A DNA stretch of 6,345 bases from positions 1 to 6,345 of the forward strand of contig CAYHYG010000042.1 in assembly GCA_964360835.1 (NCBI GenBank). Direction: 5' to 3'. This document shows, in pieces, positions 5,236 through 6,345 of this stretch. The notes beneath the pieces are model-generated. The model was not told where the DNA came from and did not search any database. It saw only the letters and a program-made list of their open reading frames with translations. This stretch comes from CAYHYG01 sp964360835. Lineage in GTDB: Bacteria > Patescibacteriota > Patescibacteriia > UBA1558 > 2-01-FULL-52-15. The translations under genes were made by a program, and so were the position numbers. Every line of letters begins with the position of its first letter. Positions within the stretch are counted from its first letter, which is position 1.

Positions 5236-5946
5236 ATGTTTACATTATTTAAACTACAGACGCACTTTGAAGCCGCCCTATCTACTCGTTCCGATGGAAA
5301 TATGTTGCTCATAGACGAGAATCCCGATGGTCAGAAACACAGAGAAAAATGGTTATCAACTTTTGGTTTGCAGACATCTGATTTGATACGAGCAGGTCTG
5401 GCGCATTCCAATTTAGTCAAATTAGTCGGAATTGGGGACAGAGGTCAGATATTTGAAGGCGTAGATGGCTTGATTTCGGTTGAGCAGGGAGTAGCCATGA
5501 GTATCACAGTAGCTGACTGCTTACCAATCTATTTCTATGATCCCGAGCATAGAGCTATTGGTTTGGCTCATGCTGGTTGGAAAGGTATAGCGCAAAATAT
5601 TATCTCAGCTGTGATTGCCCAGATGTCAGCAGAATTTCATAGCAATCCAGCTAAGCTATTGGTAGTAGTCGGTCCTGGTATTGGTGATTGCCATTTTGAG
5701 GTCAAAGATGATGTAGCTCAGACACTGAGTGAATATGGTGAACATATCTTTCGCACGACCGATGGTTCTGTCTTTATAAATTTAAAAAGTATCGCCCGCA
5801 AGCAACTGACAGCCGCTGGTGTCATTGCAGACAGTATAGAAATGAGTCCGCTCTGCACCTATGATGAAAAAGATAGGTACTTCTCACGACGCCGTGATCA
5901 GCCGACCAGAGAAGCCATGTTGGCGATAATTAGCTTAAAGAGCTAG
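5236..5946 (+). CDS. pgeF: YfiH/PgeF laccase-domain protein (multicopper-oxidase-like family)
   Basis: Cytoplasmic enzyme of the PF02578 family. Members have been assigned purine-nucleoside phosphorylase/deaminase activity, and E. coli PgeF edits peptidoglycan precursors carrying a wrong residue; earlier annotations call it polyphenol oxidase. The 236-residue length is typical. Metal-site residues are visible: His57 (GLAHSN), Cys95 (ADCLPI) and His112 (AHAGWKG). Other family blocks are GVDGLIS, GPGIGDCHFEV (146-156) and the C-terminal FSRRRD (216-221). I prefer ATG 5236 because MFTLFKL...STRSDGNM matches the family N-terminus. A TTG at 5224 would add four residues and overlap the upstream small stop codon. 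The usual QxH before the first His is changed to LAH. It ends 8 bases before a hairpin terminator. Confidence 0.93.
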   Translation: MFTLFKLQTHFEAALSTRSDGNMLLIDENPDGQKHREKWLSTFGLQTSDLIRAGLAHSNLVKLVGIGDRGQIFEGVDGLISVEQGVAMSITVADCLPIYFYDPEHRAIGLAHAGWKGIAQNIISAVIAQMSAEFHSNPAKLLVVVGPGIGDCHFEVKDDVAQTLSEYGEHIFRTTDGSVFINLKSIARKQLTAAGVIADSIEMSPLCTYDEKDRYFSRRRDQPTREAMLAIISLKS

Positions 5947-5954
5947 ATAAGTTA

Positions 5955-5982
5955 CAGACTCCGCTATTTCTAACGGAGTCTG
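5955..5982. terminator. Hairpin terminator between convergent pgeF and the zinc-finger-like gene
   Basis: CAGACTCCG (5955-5963) pairs perfectly with CGGAGTCTG (5974-5982) across a 10-nt A/T-rich loop, starting 8 bases after the pgeF stop. It lies downstream of genes on both strands. Neither side has a long T run (plus: AGATAATTG; minus: TAACTT), so it may be a weak or factor-assisted bidirectional terminator. Confidence 0.65.
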
Positions 5983-5998
5983 AGATAATTGTCGTCCT

Positions 5999-6012
5999 TC
6001 GACCTAGGTCGA
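5999..6012. repeat. 14-bp perfect palindrome over the zinc-protein stop codon
   Basis: TCGACCTAGGTCGA is fully self-complementary and contains the TAG stop of the minus-strand gene at 6006-6004. As a hairpin it would have almost no loop, so a DNA-level role or chance is more likely than an RNA terminator. Confidence 0.35.
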
Positions 6013-6183
6013 GAGAGCGAGTTTCCTTGGGTGTTTATGCGTGAGATGATGTCTCAACTGTCCACGGGTAATCCTTTTGCGACAATAAGGACAGCGCGAA
6101 CAGTAAGGAACGGAATGAACAGCTGCTCCATTATGAGCGTGACAGGAGCAGTCACATTCTTCTAATAACAAGCGAACAGTCAT
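6004..6183 (-). CDS. 59-residue Cys/His-rich protein with a C2H2-like zinc finger
   Basis: A small gene with strong local support but no family I can name. The product carries CxCxCH at residues 10-16 (CDCSCHAH). A finger-like block follows at 28-51, CxxCPYC then RKRITRGQLRHHLTHKH. Using Cys31, Cys34, His46 and His51 (or His49), the layout is C-x2-C-x3-I-x4-L-x2-H-x4-H, close to the classical C2H2 finger (C-x2-C-x3-F-x5-L-x2-H-x3-H). Six Cys and several His could bind two zinc ions, with the first group (Cys10, Cys12, Cys14, His16) as a second site. Arg and Lys in the second half suit nucleic-acid binding (inference). GGAGG lies 5 nt before the ATG, and a promoter shared with mutY is visible upstream. 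A hairpin follows the stop. It converges on pgeF. Confidence 0.78.
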   Translation of the reverse strand: MTVRLLLEECDCSCHAHNGAAVHSVPYCSRCPYCRKRITRGQLRHHLTHKHPRKLALST

Positions 6184-6188
6184 AGGAA

Positions 6189-6193
6189 CCTCC
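6189..6193 (-). promoter_or_regulatory. Shine-Dalgarno for the zinc-finger-like gene
   Basis: On the minus strand GGAGG is followed by TTCCT and then ATG at 6183, an ideal spacing. It fixes the start of a gene that is easy to miss by length cut-offs. Confidence 0.8.
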
Positions 6194-6219
6194 GAAGGAA
6201 CGGGTTGAGGACTAAAGAT

Positions 6220-6229
6220 ATGATATCAT
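6220..6229. promoter_or_regulatory. Palindromic -10 apparently shared by divergent promoters
   Basis: ATGATATCAT is a 10-bp perfect palindrome, so each strand reads the extended -10 TGATATCAT. On the plus strand it ends 6 nt before the mutY ATG (6236), predicting a leaderless or near-leaderless mRNA. On the minus strand it predicts a start near 6213 and a leader of about 30 nt containing GGAGG; TTGGCG at 6249-6244 is a plausible -35 with an 18-bp spacer. The whole divergent gap is only 52 bp. Confidence 0.55.
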
Positions 6230-6235
6230 GGCAAA

Positions 6236-6345
6236 ATGACCAGCGCCAAGTTTCAAAAAATTATTAAAGAGCACTACAGAATGTATGGCCGTGCTCTACC
6301 ATGGCGACAGACGACAAATCCGTATCGCATTGTTGTGTCGGAAAT
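6236..6345 (+). CDS. mutY: A/G-specific adenine glycosylase (MutY-type), 5' part only
   Basis: N-terminal 36 residues of a base-excision repair enzyme that removes adenine mispaired with 8-oxoguanine, acting on DNA in the cytoplasm. The visible sequence MTSAKFQKIIKEHYRMYGRALPWR leads into QTTNPYRIVVSE. LPWR at 21-24, TNPY at 27-30 and VSE at 34-36 are the characteristic opening of MutY, just ahead of the helix-hairpin-helix domain. The catalytic Asp, the iron-sulfur Cys ligands and the C-terminal domain lie beyond the window, so a shorter HhH-GPD relative is not excluded. The ATG at 6228 is out: its frame stops after three codons. No Shine-Dalgarno precedes 6236; a -10-like element does. Confidence 0.88.
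   Translation, partial: MTSAKFQKIIKEHYRMYGRALPWRQTTNPYRIVVSE

Noticed and set aside
6228..6239. ATG at 6228 as the mutY start
   Set aside because: Its frame reads only three codons before TGA; the MutY frame begins at ATG 6236.

Overview
The window looks like a chromosomal segment from a Candidate Phyla Radiation (Patescibacteria) bacterium, probably of the Parcubacteria side. This rests on recognised protein families, not on a marker gene. The indicators are a free-standing S23-type four-helix-bundle gene, a DUF5654 membrane protein, an anchored Cys-rich protein with the FxxC...PRQC motif common in these genomes, and an AUR1-like PAP2 enzyme. TAA, TAG and TGA all serve as stops, so the recoded-TGA lineages (Gracilibacteria, SR1) are unlikely. 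The DNA is moderately AT-rich. No rRNA, tRNA, CRISPR array or transposase was found.

Layout. Bases 10-1383 carry cysS (+). It converges on a small two-helix membrane protein (1442-1858, -), and a strong hairpin lies between them. A 123-bp divergent region (1859-1981) holds a 20-bp perfect palindrome, a consensus -35 for the minus gene and an extended -10 for the plus side. A plus-strand series follows: Cys-rich surface protein (1982-2704), AUR1-like PAP2 membrane enzyme (2716-3672), Mn-type superoxide dismutase (3697-4302), DUF5654 protein (4341-4577) and four-helix-bundle protein (4657-5034). The last is bracketed by inverted AT-rich repeats. A possible 37-codon Arg-rich ORF (5114-5227) then leads into the YfiH/PgeF laccase-domain protein (5236-5946). 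A second hairpin (5955-5982) separates this from a convergent 59-codon zinc-finger-like gene (6004-6183, -). That gene diverges from the 5' end of a MutY-type glycosylase (6236 to the window edge, +). No stretch over 300 bases lacks a gene.

How the genes fit together. Cys-rich/PAP2 is a tight pair, suggesting envelope work: an anchored extracytoplasmic protein next to a lipid-phosphate enzyme. SodA and MutY both deal with oxidative damage but are not in one operon. The other genes are independent housekeeping or unknown functions.

The most notable features are: (1) the 59-codon C2H2-like zinc protein with a clear Shine-Dalgarno; (2) a palindromic -10 apparently shared by that gene and mutY; (3) -10 elements 6-7 nt before ATGs that lack a Shine-Dalgarno, suggesting leaderless mRNAs, while the two minus-strand small genes have strong Shine-Dalgarno sites; (4) the inverted repeats around the four-helix-bundle gene, plus a hairpin enclosing its start codon.
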